DNA of 64,000 nucleotides from Corythucha ciliata (Eukaryota > Arthropoda > Insecta > Hemiptera > Tingidae). Made by a program: the position numbers and the translations under genes. The first letter of the stretch is position 1. Each line of letters begins with the position of its first letter. The stretch lies in the NCBI GenBank assembly GCA_038030265.1, contig CM075943.1:27962001-28026000 (forward strand), given 5' to 3'. The notes beneath the pieces were generated by a model. That model saw nothing but the letters and a program-made list of their open reading frames with translations. It was not told the DNA's origin and did not search any database. Positions 10,801 through 21,200 of this stretch are shown in pieces.

Positions 10801-11597
10801 TTTTCTAAGTTATACGTCAAGCCGGGTAAGTCTAAAGCTTTTGTGTACTTTTCCCAATCCGCTACAGTAAAAACCCATCTTTCTATGTTTTCACTGCTTC
10901 TTGTCATACTATTATGCTTCAGAAGTATTGGGTAATGGTCCGACTGATGAAGCTCGGGAAGGACAATCCACTCAAAGTCGGCAGCCAACGACGAGCTCAC
11001 AATGCTGAGGTCAATGGCATCAAAAGAGCCATTGCTAGCATTAAAATGGGTAGGATGGCCGTCATTCAATATGGTTAGGCGCACATTCTTAATCAGAGAC
11101 TCCAAGACACGACCCGGAAGTGTCGTGCGGCTTGAACCCCAAGCGGTATGGTGGACATTGGCATCCGTTAAAATCAGGACTGGGGCTGGAAGCGAGAGAA
11201 TTAACTGCCGAATTTCATTCTCATCCCACCTTTGATCCGGTAAGTATAAGGAACAGATCGTTAGCGCACAAGGTACTTCTACCCTGATAGCTACAGCCTG
11301 TAGATTAGTATTAAGAGTTATAGCATTACATTTTATGCTTTCCTTACAGTACAAGGCAACTCCTCCATGGCGTCTACCTCCAGCAGCCACAACACACGAC
11401 TTCTGGGATACAGTGTAACCCGACAGTGAGTATACATTATTATCTGAAAAATGTGTTTCCTGCAATGCCAAAACTAAAGGGTCGTATTCACCAATTATCG
11501 ATTTAAGCTCGTCCGAGCGCGTATAGAGACCTCTTAGATTCCATTGCAGAAAGAAATTGGGTCGCTCTATGAACGCATTTCCTTGTTTAGTATTCAT
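7869..11597 (-). CDS. LINE ORF2: endonuclease, reverse transcriptase and RNase H polyprotein
   Basis: This 1242-aa protein would nick target DNA and copy the element RNA in place. The N-terminal APE-type endonuclease (about 10-235) shows FLQWNLRG, LQETHF, LTDANVHHTAWGS and the SDHYPI end motif. The RT (about 480-760) shows FRPGHSTEDQL, FFDVKNAFDRV, GVPQGSVLS (about 649) and YADDLAIF (about 682). The RNase H (about 975-1100) keeps its acidic residues in YTDGSK, TAELYAI, LTDSLSS and HAGIYGNERADRLA. A CDRC...H..C zinc tail lies near 1180. This RT+RNase H order points to the I/Nimb/R1 group rather than Jockey, which lacks RNase H. No inactivating change is visible. Confidence 0.92.
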   Translation of the reverse strand: MNTKQGNAFIERPNFFLQWNLRGLYTRSDELKSIIGEYDPLVLALQETHFSDNNVYSLSGYTVSQKSCVVAAGGRRHGGVALYCKESIKCNAITLNTNLQAVAIRVEVPCALTICSLYLPDQRWDENEIRQLILSLPAPVLILTDANVHHTAWGSSRTTLPGRVLESLIKNVRLTILNDGHPTHFNASNGSFDAIDLSIVSSSLAADFEWIVLPELHQSDHYPILLKHNSMTRSSENIERWVFTVADWEKYTKALDLPGLTYNLENDVRIYTDAILRAAKNAVPRQKPKNILRQRRVPWWNYEIQRANRQKKAKFNYFKRHPTMENLIAFKKQRAHERLLKQNAKRKSWEEYIKTIDLRTSSSEVWAKIRALKGQKRNSAPVYINGSNNGAFLSNPYEIANEYAKHYAAVTADINYPIETRHNLECQHFLNVSLEATVREDYNAPFMLDELERAISGLSHKKSPGLDDIANELLVKLSVHNKEKLLNLFNALWAEGYYPRVWKLAVIVPILKPGKDPQRLESYRPISLTSCMGKLFERLVNFRLMNVLEKNYLINKFQTGFRPGHSTEDQLVYLEQFVQDAFLDREHVTAVFFDVKNAFDRVFRSVVIKQLDEWKFKGSLPRIIRSFLQSREFVVRIGSCYSAQFTQETGVPQGSVLSVTIFLIAINKLICNLPRQVRASVYADDLAIFFRHPHDATNPLQVAIDQIIENATYAGLVLSEEKTVAVHFCRLRTPHSRPTLFLQTTEIQYKEEYKFLGVYFDSKLRWKKHIHETIAKCERTLNVMKAVSNHKWGACTDTLLKIFDSLVRPRMDYGSVAYGDARKSWLLPLDRVYQQGLRIAVGAFRTTPIWDLFVLSSCLPPEHHRNLARLKYALRLRRNSAHFLRKHVFDANRVQDYRQFITRTRPYAVKLEEIMGEMEIRLPAVIERENEIYPWLYPQTNFDLTLHVTQKKLLPASAVVSLLCQALEKYQGYQHIYTDGSKTNDGVGFACFMSDSIYYSSPLPEYASVYTAELYAIDHAVNYCINQAHSKVLILTDSLSSVTALRNRFTSDDLVNQIQTKLYGLSKQGKVICFMWVPSHAGIYGNERADRLAREAAGSRPCEKKVRTEDARKWVKQKVWHKWQMEWNGATTQLKEVKPHVVQKQDVTHLNRSEAIKIVRLQTGHSRLTHGHHLTGGRRPLCDRCNCPVSVRHIVEECPIFDVQRRQYLPFPLPSYKELLSWADNQKKVLNYLEKVEVLKLI

Positions 11598-11678
11598 TGT
11601 TTAATTATAAAGTACGTAATACGATATTATAATATTTAACTGCAACTTTTGATTCAAATTATACCTTGCCCAGTCACC

Positions 11679-13550
11679 TTACTTTCTCCTCCCTCTTCTT
11701 CTCTGCTCCGCCCAGGTTCCCCTTTTTGTTCCCTTCTTCCAGCCTTTAGTTCGTTTTTCCGTGCTGCCTCCAGCATCCGTTGACTCTCCTCCTTCTTCAC
11801 CGCTTTCTCTACATGATGCCATAGATGAATCGTCACCATTGTTCTCAGCTTCCCTGCTTTGGTCTTCTACCCTTATTTCTTCGGTCCCTTCTTTTCGCTC
11901 ACTCATTTTCATACCTTTCTGACTTGCACCTCTCCTTTCCTTTCTGGAGATGACAGTTTCCCATTCTTCTCCATTTCCATCACATTCATTGCTTTCAACA
12001 CTATTTTTCTCTACCCCATGACCACTACTTTCACCCGTTTTGCCGCCCAAAACTCCGAGGCAGAGAGTGGCCTCGCTTGAAGCAGAAACAGGTAAAAGGG
12101 CCTCCCCTTTTTGGGTTAATGTTGTTTCAAGGTCAGTTACCATAACTGCCCTTGAACGAATAGCTTCTGGCAAGGCATACCGAGATTCAGCTTTTTGCGT
12201 TTGAGAATTTCGATTTTGACTATCGGGGCATACTTTCATAGGGCTATGAGCGACCCTTTGACTGTTCACTGCCTTTCGCGCGTATGTTACCCCTGGCCTC
12301 ACCAGACCGCCCTTCTCTGCAAGTAATTGAGCTTCCCTAAAACTGCAATTTGATTCAATGCGTATCCGCTGGATCTCTTGTTCCTTTTTATAGGCTGGGC
12401 ACTCCCGCGATGTCGTAATGTGGCTACCACCACAGTTTACACATGTCGGGGGATCCACACATACATGGTCCTCTTTCTTGACTCCTCCACAAAAGCAAAT
12501 TTCATTTTCGGATTTACACCTGACGCCAATATGCCCAAATTTTTGGCATCGGAAGCACTTTCGAGGTGCTGGGATGTATTTTCGGACCCGAAACCTCTGA
12601 AATGCACCAATTATACTCTCTGGAACTTCCTTTCCTCTAAATGTCAAGACTGCGGTGGCAGTTTTCACCGTGCCACCATTAATTTTCTTTTGCACGATTC
12701 GCGCCTCAATGACCCCAGCTTCTTTGAAGGCATGCACCAGATCTTCTTCTTCCGCAATTCTGATCTCTGGATCGCTGATCACTCCTTTCACGGTGTTGAA
12801 GGTCATTGGTGCCGAAACAGTGACCTCTCTCTTATCCAGCATTCTCAATTCCCAAACCTTAGCAATCTGCTCTTTTGATGATGCTTCAATCAAAATTGAG
12901 CCATCAGCTAATTTTCTAAGGGCTTTTACTTCACCAACAGCATCGAATACTTCTCTCGCTAACCTAAACTTCGACGTATCTAGAAACGAACCTATTTTTG
13001 GTTTGATATTGAAGGAACGCTCCCACTTTTTTTTTTCGCTTGTGACAGACGGCGAGCCTTCTCTTCTATTGTGTTGGGTTTTTTTCTTAATTTTCCTTGG
13101 CGGGGAAGTACGAACACTATTTACTCCTTCATAGGGTTCAAACGTTGGTTCCTTCCTCTTCCTAACTCCATCCTGGGATGCAGCTGTACACGCCTCAGAC
13201 TCACTAGTATTAGCACTTCTGTCCTTCACTATCTTTTCTAATCTACCCGCCAGATATGGATACCTGCCAATTAAATCACTCAGGCTCTCCCGCCTCTTTG
13301 GAGTCATATCGAGTGGATCATCGCAAGCCATCAATGCTTTAGGCGTATCTGTAACTACTGTTCCAGTGGGATCTCCACTTTCTATCTGTGTAGCGCTCTG
13401 GGCCTTGTTGCCGACCGCCTCGGAAGCATGCCCGTCATTGCTTTGTTCAAAAGATTTTCCCGTATCCTCGCCAGGTCCGCTCGGAAGGTCCTGACCTCCC
13501 TCCGAGTTCCGTTTAGTCAATCCGGCTATTTCATTATTTGTATCAGCCAT
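11679..13550 (-). CDS. LINE ORF1: gag-like RNA-binding protein with zinc knuckles
   Basis: This 623-aa protein would coat the element RNA. The N-terminal third is charged and disordered, with a basic KKKTQHNRREG segment. The middle has a PRE-C2HC-like fold region, followed at about residues 333-393 by three knuckles: CFRCQKFGHIGVRC (CCHC), CFCGGVKKEDHVC and CVNCGGSHITTSREC. The C-terminal third is rich in E, K, S and G and ends RRRGRRK. The start is the first ATG, and ORF2 begins 81 bp after its stop, so ORF2 probably depends on reinitiation or another unconventional mechanism. Confidence 0.9.
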   Translation of the reverse strand: MADTNNEIAGLTKRNSEGGQDLPSGPGEDTGKSFEQSNDGHASEAVGNKAQSATQIESGDPTGTVVTDTPKALMACDDPLDMTPKRRESLSDLIGRYPYLAGRLEKIVKDRSANTSESEACTAASQDGVRKRKEPTFEPYEGVNSVRTSPPRKIKKKTQHNRREGSPSVTSEKKKWERSFNIKPKIGSFLDTSKFRLAREVFDAVGEVKALRKLADGSILIEASSKEQIAKVWELRMLDKREVTVSAPMTFNTVKGVISDPEIRIAEEEDLVHAFKEAGVIEARIVQKKINGGTVKTATAVLTFRGKEVPESIIGAFQRFRVRKYIPAPRKCFRCQKFGHIGVRCKSENEICFCGGVKKEDHVCVDPPTCVNCGGSHITTSRECPAYKKEQEIQRIRIESNCSFREAQLLAEKGGLVRPGVTYARKAVNSQRVAHSPMKVCPDSQNRNSQTQKAESRYALPEAIRSRAVMVTDLETTLTQKGEALLPVSASSEATLCLGVLGGKTGESSGHGVEKNSVESNECDGNGEEWETVISRKERRGASQKGMKMSERKEGTEEIRVEDQSREAENNGDDSSMASCRESGEEGGESTDAGGSTEKRTKGWKKGTKRGTWAEQRRRGRRK

Positions 13551-13989
13551 ATTGATTGTTAACGCATTTTAACCCTACTGCCAGGGCGGGTAGACATCTC
13601 AACCCTATATCCATAAGAAAAAAGCCATGATTTTCCTTGTGAGCATCTAGTTTCTGTCCAGAGGATTACGTGGGAATTTGGTAAGGAAAGGGATCGAAGG
13701 GAAAAAGGGAGGCCAAGGGCCTTTGGACAGGTACAGGGGGTTGACGAGTCCCTGCACCTGGGCTACAGACCCCGGGTTTGTCATGCCCGTGTGACGCCAA
13801 AAAACGCCACCCTGTGAGGTTCGGGACGCCTGTGGCTAACGAGACCCGACTCCCGGCTTTTCTGTAGGGGTGTGCTCCCTTAGACGGTGGCACCAGCCTA
13901 ACGGGTCCGTCTCCCCCCCCTTTTAGTCGCCTTTTACGACACGCAGAGGATACGGTGGATGTATTCTAGCTCCTCCACCCCCACCCACC

Positions 13990-13990
<1 letters not shown>

Positions 13991-14036
<46 letters not shown>

Positions 14037-14042
14037 TATTAT
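13991..14042. repeat. (ATT)n microsatellite at the LINE 5' end
   Basis: About 17 ATT units lie immediately outside the element's 5' edge (C-rich CCACCCACCC). They mirror the ATT run at its 3' edge, consistent with insertion into a microsatellite or with an ATT-type target duplication that expanded. Confidence 0.8.
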
Positions 14043-14054
14043 CCGAATTAAGTC

Positions 14055-14160
14055 CATAACTAGATTTTAGAATTCAGCACCCCAAAAAACAAATAAAACT
14101 GTCTTAAAAACAAAGCCGGCAGTTTTTTCTTGTCCCAACTACCAAATGACTGGACTACTA
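14055..14160 (+). repeat. Partial copy of the repeat also found at 42.3-46.1 kb
   Basis: GAATTCAGCACCCCAAAAAA and CCCAACTACCAAATGACTG match, with small changes, ATTCAGCACCCCAAAAAA and CCAACTACCATTTGACTG near 46020-46100. It is a fragment of the older host repeat into which other elements inserted at 42-45 kb. Confidence 0.5.
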
Positions 14161-14419
14161 GAAACTAAGTGGGAACTTACAGTTTACACCCTAAATCCCA
14201 GATTTTCGATTCAAAAACTCCCCACCTTTTGTCTGTGAACTGTCGCTGTAGCCTTTCAATGTGTAAGAGCTGTCAATTATGCCTCTGAGGATGAGAATTT
14301 TGGCAATAAACGTGAAATTTTGTTCCTGCAGACGAAAAAATGGAGTAAATTGGGCCTAATCCCACAGTATATCAGTTGGTTGTCCATTGAGTTTGTTGAT
14401 AGATCATTTTAATGAAACA

Positions 14420-15150
14420 TTAGATGTTTTGGTAGTAAATTCACAGTTTCGGACCTTTTTCAGGTTGTGCAGTCCATTTCTGAGTTGGGAGGGGTTAAAT
14501 TTCGCATAGTTATTTTAAATTTTACGAAATAAAAATCGCCAGTTTAGTGGTGAAATCTTCAGTTTTAAGGATGAAACGTAACGCCTAAAATCAGTCAATT
14601 TAGGAATAAAATATTCTTTTATGGGATAGAATAGCCGTCAGTCGAATAAACTGTCAGTTGTTGCGTAAAATCGTCATCTTTGGAGTAAAAATGGTATAGT
14701 TTTAGGGTAGAATGTCAGGTTTTTGGGTCAAACCGCAAGCTTTGGGGTAACACTTCAACTTTGGCGTAAAATAGTCAGTTTTAGGGAGAAATCTTGAGTC
14801 ATCTGACAAAACCACCAGTTTTGTAGTAAAATCTTCGGTTTTGGTGCAACACATTTGCTTGGGCGTGAAATCGACGGTTTTGGAGTGATGTCATCACTGT
14901 TGGGATAAATTCGTCGTGCCGTTCTGTGGTAAAACCGTCAGTTTTCAAGTCAGAGACCTCGCAGTTTCGGCGTAAAATCGTCCGTTTTGGGGAAAACGTA
15001 AGACTTAGTGGAAAACACAAGTTTTGGTCTGCAGTTGTTCGTTTTGGAGTAAAATATCCGGTTTTGGGGTGAGGTAATCAGTCTTGGGGTAAAATCGTCA
15101 ATTTTTGGGTAAAATCTCTTCAGTTTTTGGGTAAATTCAAATGTTGTCAC
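14420..15150 (+). repeat. Degenerate tandem repeat, 'TCAGTTTTGGGGTAAAATCG' type
   Basis: Roughly 25-30 imperfect copies of a ~20-30-nt unit close to TCAGTTTTGGGGTAAAATCG run head to tail, with base changes and small indels. The two minus-strand open frames inside it (14799-15020, 14950-15150) merely spell repeated peptides such as PKTDDFTPK and are not genes. This is an old minisatellite. Confidence 0.7.
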
Positions 15151-15829
15151 TTTGGCTTTTTCAAAAAGGTTACTTCATGGACTATTGCTGGATAGAAGCA
15201 AAGCCAGCAATAGGACGTGGTGCACCTGACATCTTATCTGACCACCTCTAGATCAAGGGCGGGGTACGCGGCAGACGCGGGCTCAAAATAAAAAATTACT
15301 TGAACCGAGCGAGACTAAATCCGAGACCGTGGTGGAACTCAGTGTTAGTGTAATCTCCCTGAGCTTTGGGGCTCAGGGGAGGCGAAGATGTCGCCGTTAC
15401 AGTTCACTTTCGTCCGCTTACAGGAACTGAACGAATTTTCCCGCACACATAATGACCACGCAATCCATAGTCCTGAAGCCGTCTTTTGAAACACTTAACA
15501 AATAAACACATCCGCAGGGGTGTTTGGCCTTGAAGATGAAGCGATAATTCTGATGAGGTGCACCGGGAACGGGCCCGAAATGCATTCATAAAAAAAAAAC
15601 ACCACGGCTGTATTGTTCAATAATGTTTATGGTCTACAAGTTGAAACAACAGCCAAAAATTAGAAACAATTCTGAAATTAAACGCATCCGCTAACTAATA
15701 AATTTCAGTGGGGCATGGGAAAATGAAGAAAATTAAAACATGTATGTAGGTCTGGGAGGGGGGATCTATCACCCCTTACCTACCCCCCTGTCCACCCCCA
15801 AAAAAGGACAAGTCTGACCTTAAATGTGG

Positions 15830-16020
15830 CCTGTAAACGTTTGAACTGACGATTCCGGCTTTGAAAAGGCCTAGACAGATGATTTCTGTCATGAAACTGA
15901 CAAAATCGACCATTGTCAAAATTGGCCTAACTGAGCCTTCACGCCTTGAAAATGTCTAAAATAGCAGCCATGCCGTAAAATAGCAAATCTGGCATTTCAC
16001 GCTCAAAACATGGCCAAACA
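15830..16020 (+). repeat. Degenerate tandem repeat related to 5520-5720
   Basis: Repeated GAACTGACGATT, CCTTGAAAATGTC and GACAAAATCGACC words occur at ~28-nt spacing. Non-coding. Confidence 0.45.
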
Positions 16021-16090
16021 GCCCAATGGCCAACAGCAGACTATTTTGAGAGGCCATGAGGCCCCCTCTCCTCTTTCTCTTAGCGGCGTC

Positions 16091-16222
16091 CAGGGGGGTT
16101 GTAATAGAAATGTGAGACGAGATGAGATCGACTCTGACAGCTACAATTTATGCACACGTGGCTGTGAAATTCATTCTCATCTCATCTCACACGTGTTTCA
16201 CTTTTCTATTACAAACCCCCTG
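16091..16222. repeat. MITE, GGGGTTGTAATAG family, copy 1
   Basis: The ends CAGGGGGGTTGTAATAGAAA and TTTCTATTACAAACCCCCTG are reverse complements, with a second inner pair GTGAGACGAGATGAGAT / TCTCATCTCATCTCAC. A second family member lies at 55575-55690. Confidence 0.75.
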
Positions 16223-16599
16223 TGGTGGGGACCATCTGAATTTGTCATTTGGATAAGGTCTGACCAAGGGTCTGACGGAATCATCAGCGTTCGACTCAAA
16301 ATCGGAACACTCCGAAAAAAAAAGCGCCCACTTAATCCCATGGCTTTTTGGGCGAAAACGTCCAACATGGACGAAACTGCGTATCCTGGAAGTTTCTGGG
16401 CACTGGGAATCCGAAAATCGAAACAGATTTTCGATCTGACGATTTGTTGAAGAGGTCCTCCCCGTGATTCCGGTGTTTTTGTCCCCTTAGCACCGTTTTC
16501 GAGTCTCCACGAATTTACCCCGTGGACCAGCACAGAAATCCAAGGAACGCTATTCCCGATTGGAAAGGGCCAAGCCTGCGAAATTGGCAGTTTCTATTC

Positions 16600-17340
16600 A
16601 ACCAAACTTGATGAAAATCGTATCCAATCGGCTCTTGTTAATCACACAATAAAGGCAAGGTCGGTCTGTAATAAAAGCAACTAGGTACTTGTTTTTTTTT
16701 CCGATGAGATTTCTCTTGTTTCTATTTTATTTTCTGAATGACTTCACCAAATACAAAGAAGGTACACATTTTAGAGTTTAAGAGCTCTGAAATCACTGTT
16801 TTTAACGAACAAACTGATGGAACGCAATAAATTCAAGGTCTACCGTATTTTTATAACTTGTACGAGTCATTTTTACGCTTACAATTTTGTTCCTAACGTT
16901 TTACATTTAAATATAAAGTCAGAAGTAAATGAATGAACTAAAATTTTATTTTGGGAACGCACAAGAATGATAATCTCATCATGAAAATTTAGTTTTTCTC
17001 TGTTCTTTTTTTTTGTTTTTGTTTTTAAACGGAAAAGTGAACTTCTGGAAGTGAAAAACCAAAATATCCGCCTGCTTCAACGAAATTTCCATTTAAATTT
17101 GTCACTTTTTCGTTTATTGGGCTGTTAAAAAATTGAAGAAAAAAAAATCTCAAATACTGTCGCTAACTGAACGGGTTTTTTACATTTTGCGTTCGAATCG
17201 TAAAAAACTGATTGAATCAGCTTTCCGTATCAAAAACTATATTTTGGAGTGAACAATTCATAGGCTCAATCGCCCTAATTCTGGGGTGTAGCGGTCAAAA
17301 TAAAAAATTAAAAATTGTTACGTAATTTACGCAAAAAATA
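16600..17340. other. Stretch with no gene seen
   Basis: AT-rich DNA with homopolymer runs and only short chance ORFs. No domain or repeat boundary is recognised. Confidence 0.4.
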
Positions 17341-17579
17341 AGACGTGTCAATAGACCGCGATAGTTTTTTTTTTTTAATTACACAGAATTACACTTCGTG
17401 GAAGACCATACCAAAAATGAATTTAAAGAAGCGCTCATCGCTAATATTTCTGTTGCCATTAGAATTTTTGAATTTGATCCTAAAAAAAATTGTGAGCGCT
17501 TCTGAACAGCACAGCAGTAACTGCTGGAATGTGGTGGTGGATCTCTTTCAAGTTTTAAAACGAAATAAGCCGCCTGTAA

Positions 17580-17637
17580 TACCCACGCGGTACGCATTAC
17601 ACCACCGAGGGGAGGGGTAATGTGTACCGCATGGGTA
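17580..17637. repeat. 58-bp hairpin
   Basis: TACCCACGCGGTACGCATTAC pairs with GTAATGTGTACCGCATGGGTA around a GA-rich loop with two mismatches. It could be a solitary MITE end-pair; it has no polyT tail typical of a bacterial-style terminator, and none would be expected here. Confidence 0.6.
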
Positions 17638-18269
17638 ACGAAATTTACAACCGGGAAAATCCGAATTTTTTTACAATTAAATTATCAATAAAAGAGGAGT
17701 GAGTGAGGGGGGGGTCGTTTCGCGATTCGTACATTGGCAGCTGTAAAGCAGTCTTTAGAAACAACATTTTTTTAAAAATTTCATATTCGATAAAATAGAA
17801 TTTACTGATAGTTAGAGCCCTAGAGATCCACCGATGACAAAAAAGGGCCAAGAGTTTGGGCGGCGGCTTTTGAAAAAAAAAAAAAAAAAAATGTAAAATT
17901 AGCTGCCAATGCGTTTGAATATGTACAAAATACCTCCCGCAACTAATACTTCATTGTCGGCATTGTTACGTTTTTTTTCACATTTATAAATATTTACAAA
18001 TAGTATCAAAATTGTTTTCTAAACAGATAAATTACCCTTCGCAAAAAATCTGCATCATAAATATTTCTCTTTTCATGTTCTTCTTAAACGCTTAAAAAAA
18101 TAATAATAACTTCTCAAGATGTTCGATTTTTCTTCAAAAATGTCTCTTTACTAGCACACTATTTACAGGGGAGGGGGGAGGAAAGTTATTCGAGTTACGC
18201 ACCCAACACAGCACAGAAAAACACTTCCGGAGCCCGCTGCGCCTCTCTCCAAGGAAAAAAAAGCCTTCT

Positions 18270-21200
18270 TTAATTGCTCGTTTGGGCCTCTTCACTGCCA
18301 TCCTCGAGTTTCGTTACGTACAGTGAAGGATCGATGACCTGTGGAAAGAGTAGTGTTGGTCGGGGGAAGGGGGGGGTGAGACGAGAGAAAGAAAAAAAGG
18401 TCAAGTAAAACGCGTACCTTGGGTATCGGTTTGATTTCTGTGCCGAGCTCTTGCTCGATTCTATGAAGAGTGAATCGATCCTCGTAGGTTATAAGGTTGA
18501 TGGCGATACCGAGGTGACCGAAACGACCGGATCGTCCGATTCGGTGTAGGTAAGTTTCGGCCATTTTGGGGAAATCGAAATTTATCACAACGTTAACAGC
18601 CTGGACGTCGATACCTCTGGTAAAAAGATCTGCAAAAAAAAAAATGAGAATATTGTTACCGGTTTCAACCACCTTCGCATAGAAGTCAACTATTGATGAT
18701 TGGGTATCCCCCCACCCCTTTAACCATCGATGGGAAAGGCGAGACGCTGGACTCGGTGCTTCTTCTATTGACGCCCACCAAATAACGGGTTGTTCCAGGA
18801 AAATCGGCAGTCGGCCCATTGCACACAGCGGTGATCTCACAGGGTGAGGCTGCCTGAAAGAGGAATTTTGGCAACGAGAAGTGTGCCCGCGATGGGTGCA
18901 TACCGGATAGTTATCCCCCGCTCAATGCTCACACCCATCTCGGCGAGGTTCTCTCGCCTCAAACAATATGCCATCTTTCGTCCCTCCAATTACTGGAGAA
19001 TAAAAAAGGCGCGGGCAAATCAAGCACTGACGCCTACCGTTCTTTAAACTGTATGCTATTTAACTAATCCTCTTGTTTCATTTTATTGAATCAGGTCCTT
19101 GCAGCCGTTTTTATGGCGCGAATAGCCAGTCAAGTCATTTGGCGACCGGGGCATCTGCTCTCATGCGGCCCAATACCAGACTGGACTCCTTCCTAGGGGA
19201 TGAGCTCACCCCAAACTCCCATCCCCCCTCGCTTCTTAAGCCCTTGCCATCCTTCAAAACAGTTAGGTACCCTCCTAGCTGACAGTGGCTTGTTTACCTT
19301 TGCACCCCCGTCGCCACCAACAAAATTGTCTATAAGTCAACTTCGCTAATGACAGACTTGAGCACGAAATTCACGCGTTCTACGCATTATCTCCTTTTAG
19401 TCCTAAGATCCTAAGAAACCTGGCTGAGGCAAATCCGAAGATTACTCGCAAGTACCTTCTCGCTCGCCCAGTTAGTACCCGATCCATCATCACAGTCGTT
19501 GCTACGGGGGTGCAAAGGGAGGGCACCGTCACTCAACGGCAATCACCCGTATAAAAAACAAAGCAGCGCTTTCTTAGGTCCTGTTCAGACGGTAGACACT
19601 GACGCGCTGTGACTACCGTATTCACGAGGGAACGTAGTCATCCTCTATTGACTTCCTCGAGACCGCGACTCAGCATGTTGTGCCGCTCCCCTTTACTTTA
19701 CAAAGAGACTCGCATTTTCATTCAGACTCGGTAGTCCCCGCGCTTTTTGTCCTACTTCCTTTGGGTAAAATGAGTGATTTGACACCGAAAAAAGTATTAT
19801 TTATGTATGTATTATGTTACAGTGACGCAACCCAGCGGGCCTGGGTTCGAATCTAGCAATTGCCCATTTCACTATAAGGCAGCGGCGAACTATGACACAG
19901 CACACTCGGCTTCGTGTGGGCGTTCCCGGCGCTGTGCGTTCACACAAACCGCGCACCGACCGAAACGCCCGCGTAGTACGGGTGTGAAGTACACGGTTCA
20001 GGGTACGGCGTATGAGCCCAAAGGAGGATTTGGCGCCTGCCGGGTTCGAAACCCGGCGCTCACTAATTATTAATATTATTATTATTATGTTACTGTTAAA
20101 ATTGGTTGGGTTGTTTAGGTCTGTTCGCGAAGCTACACAAGGTTGCTCAAGGGTACACTCGGGCGCCCGAAAAGCGTTCGCGAGCAGACGAGTGTAGTTA
20201 GTGCGGGTAGCGAGTGTAGGGCGTTCGCGATGAGTTCAGAGCTACTCCGGGCTGCCCGAAGTTACTCAAATTTTTTGTTATAAATTGATAACTCTTATCT
20301 AACATGCACAGGAGTGAGAAAATACCACGACTGTTATGAATTTACACTGGCTGCTCTGAAAGCGTTCGCGTAACAAAAAAATCCTAGCTGCCCTCGCCTA
20401 CACCAGCTACCCCAACCTGCCCTACACTACCCTACACTTTTTCTCCGCGAACAGACGTTTTGTCAAATACGCGATAGTGTGGATGAGATGCTCGGTATTC
20501 GCCGAGTCCCAAATGTTCGGTATTCGAGTGTTTCGATTATAAAACTAATTCCACACATATGGTACTTGGCAATTAACGAGCACAATGTTTCCCAAATATG
20601 CGATAGTGTGGATGCCTGGATGTATTCGGTTGCTCCGATTAGTACGGGGAATACGAATATTCGCCAAGTGTAGCGGTCGTCATTCACTCATTCTTGCAAC
20701 GGGGATAGCTCAATTAAACGTTGAGGACCCGGCTCAACGATTTTCTAACACGACTGACTTGGTCTGTCGAGTCGGCTAGAGAGCCAGAAGCGAGGACCTT
20801 AGTGCAGCAGCAACTATGCCCCCTGGGAAGCGGTGTACCAGCTACATAATCGGCTCAGTATCCGGGATAATAGGACCAAGAAAACCGAGTAGCTGTGGTA
20901 GCTGAAAGTATGAGGTCGAAAGGGAGATATCGGACCGACGTGACACCCTCTTGAAAGTTCGTTGCAGTGAGCCCCATGGGCGTGAGAGTGAGAACCCAGT
21001 TTTTAACCATATATTCCCTACGTCTAACTAGCCGGTGGATGCTGTTTTCAACTCTTCAAATTGCATAGCGTTTAGAGTTTGTGGACTCTTTCTCTAGTGA
21101 TGGGCATTTGATACCGTACTGGCATCATTCGAATTATTCTCTAGTCTACATACATTTTTCCCCACGAGTCTTTGTGTAGAAGGCATGCATCATCTGATTT

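Larger units (their letters stand above)
7388..14042 (-). mobile_element. Full-length non-LTR retrotransposon, I superfamily (RT plus RNase H)
   Basis: The complete element is read on the minus strand. The 5' UTR is about 13551-13990 and includes a GTCGCCTTTTACGAC segment of the kind seen in arthropod LINE 5' regions, followed by C-rich sequence. ORF1 is 13550-11679, an 81-bp spacer follows, ORF2 is 11597-7869, the 3' UTR is 7868-7468, and the tail is poly(A) then (AAT)n (7467-7389). Both ORFs lack stops or frameshifts, so the copy looks young and possibly active. Both flanks are ATT microsatellite (7389-7428 and 13991-14042), so a target duplication cannot be separated from the repeat. Confidence 0.9.

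Noticed and set aside
10314..10808. 164-aa plus-strand open frame
   Set aside because: Lies wholly inside LINE ORF2 on the other strand, which has clear endonuclease/RT motifs; this is its antisense shadow.
12378..13134. Plus-strand open frames of 159-166 aa
   Set aside because: Antisense of LINE ORF1 zinc-knuckle region; no independent domain.
14799..15150. Two minus-strand ORFs with repeated PK-DDF-type peptides
   Set aside because: They are translations of the degenerate tandem repeat.
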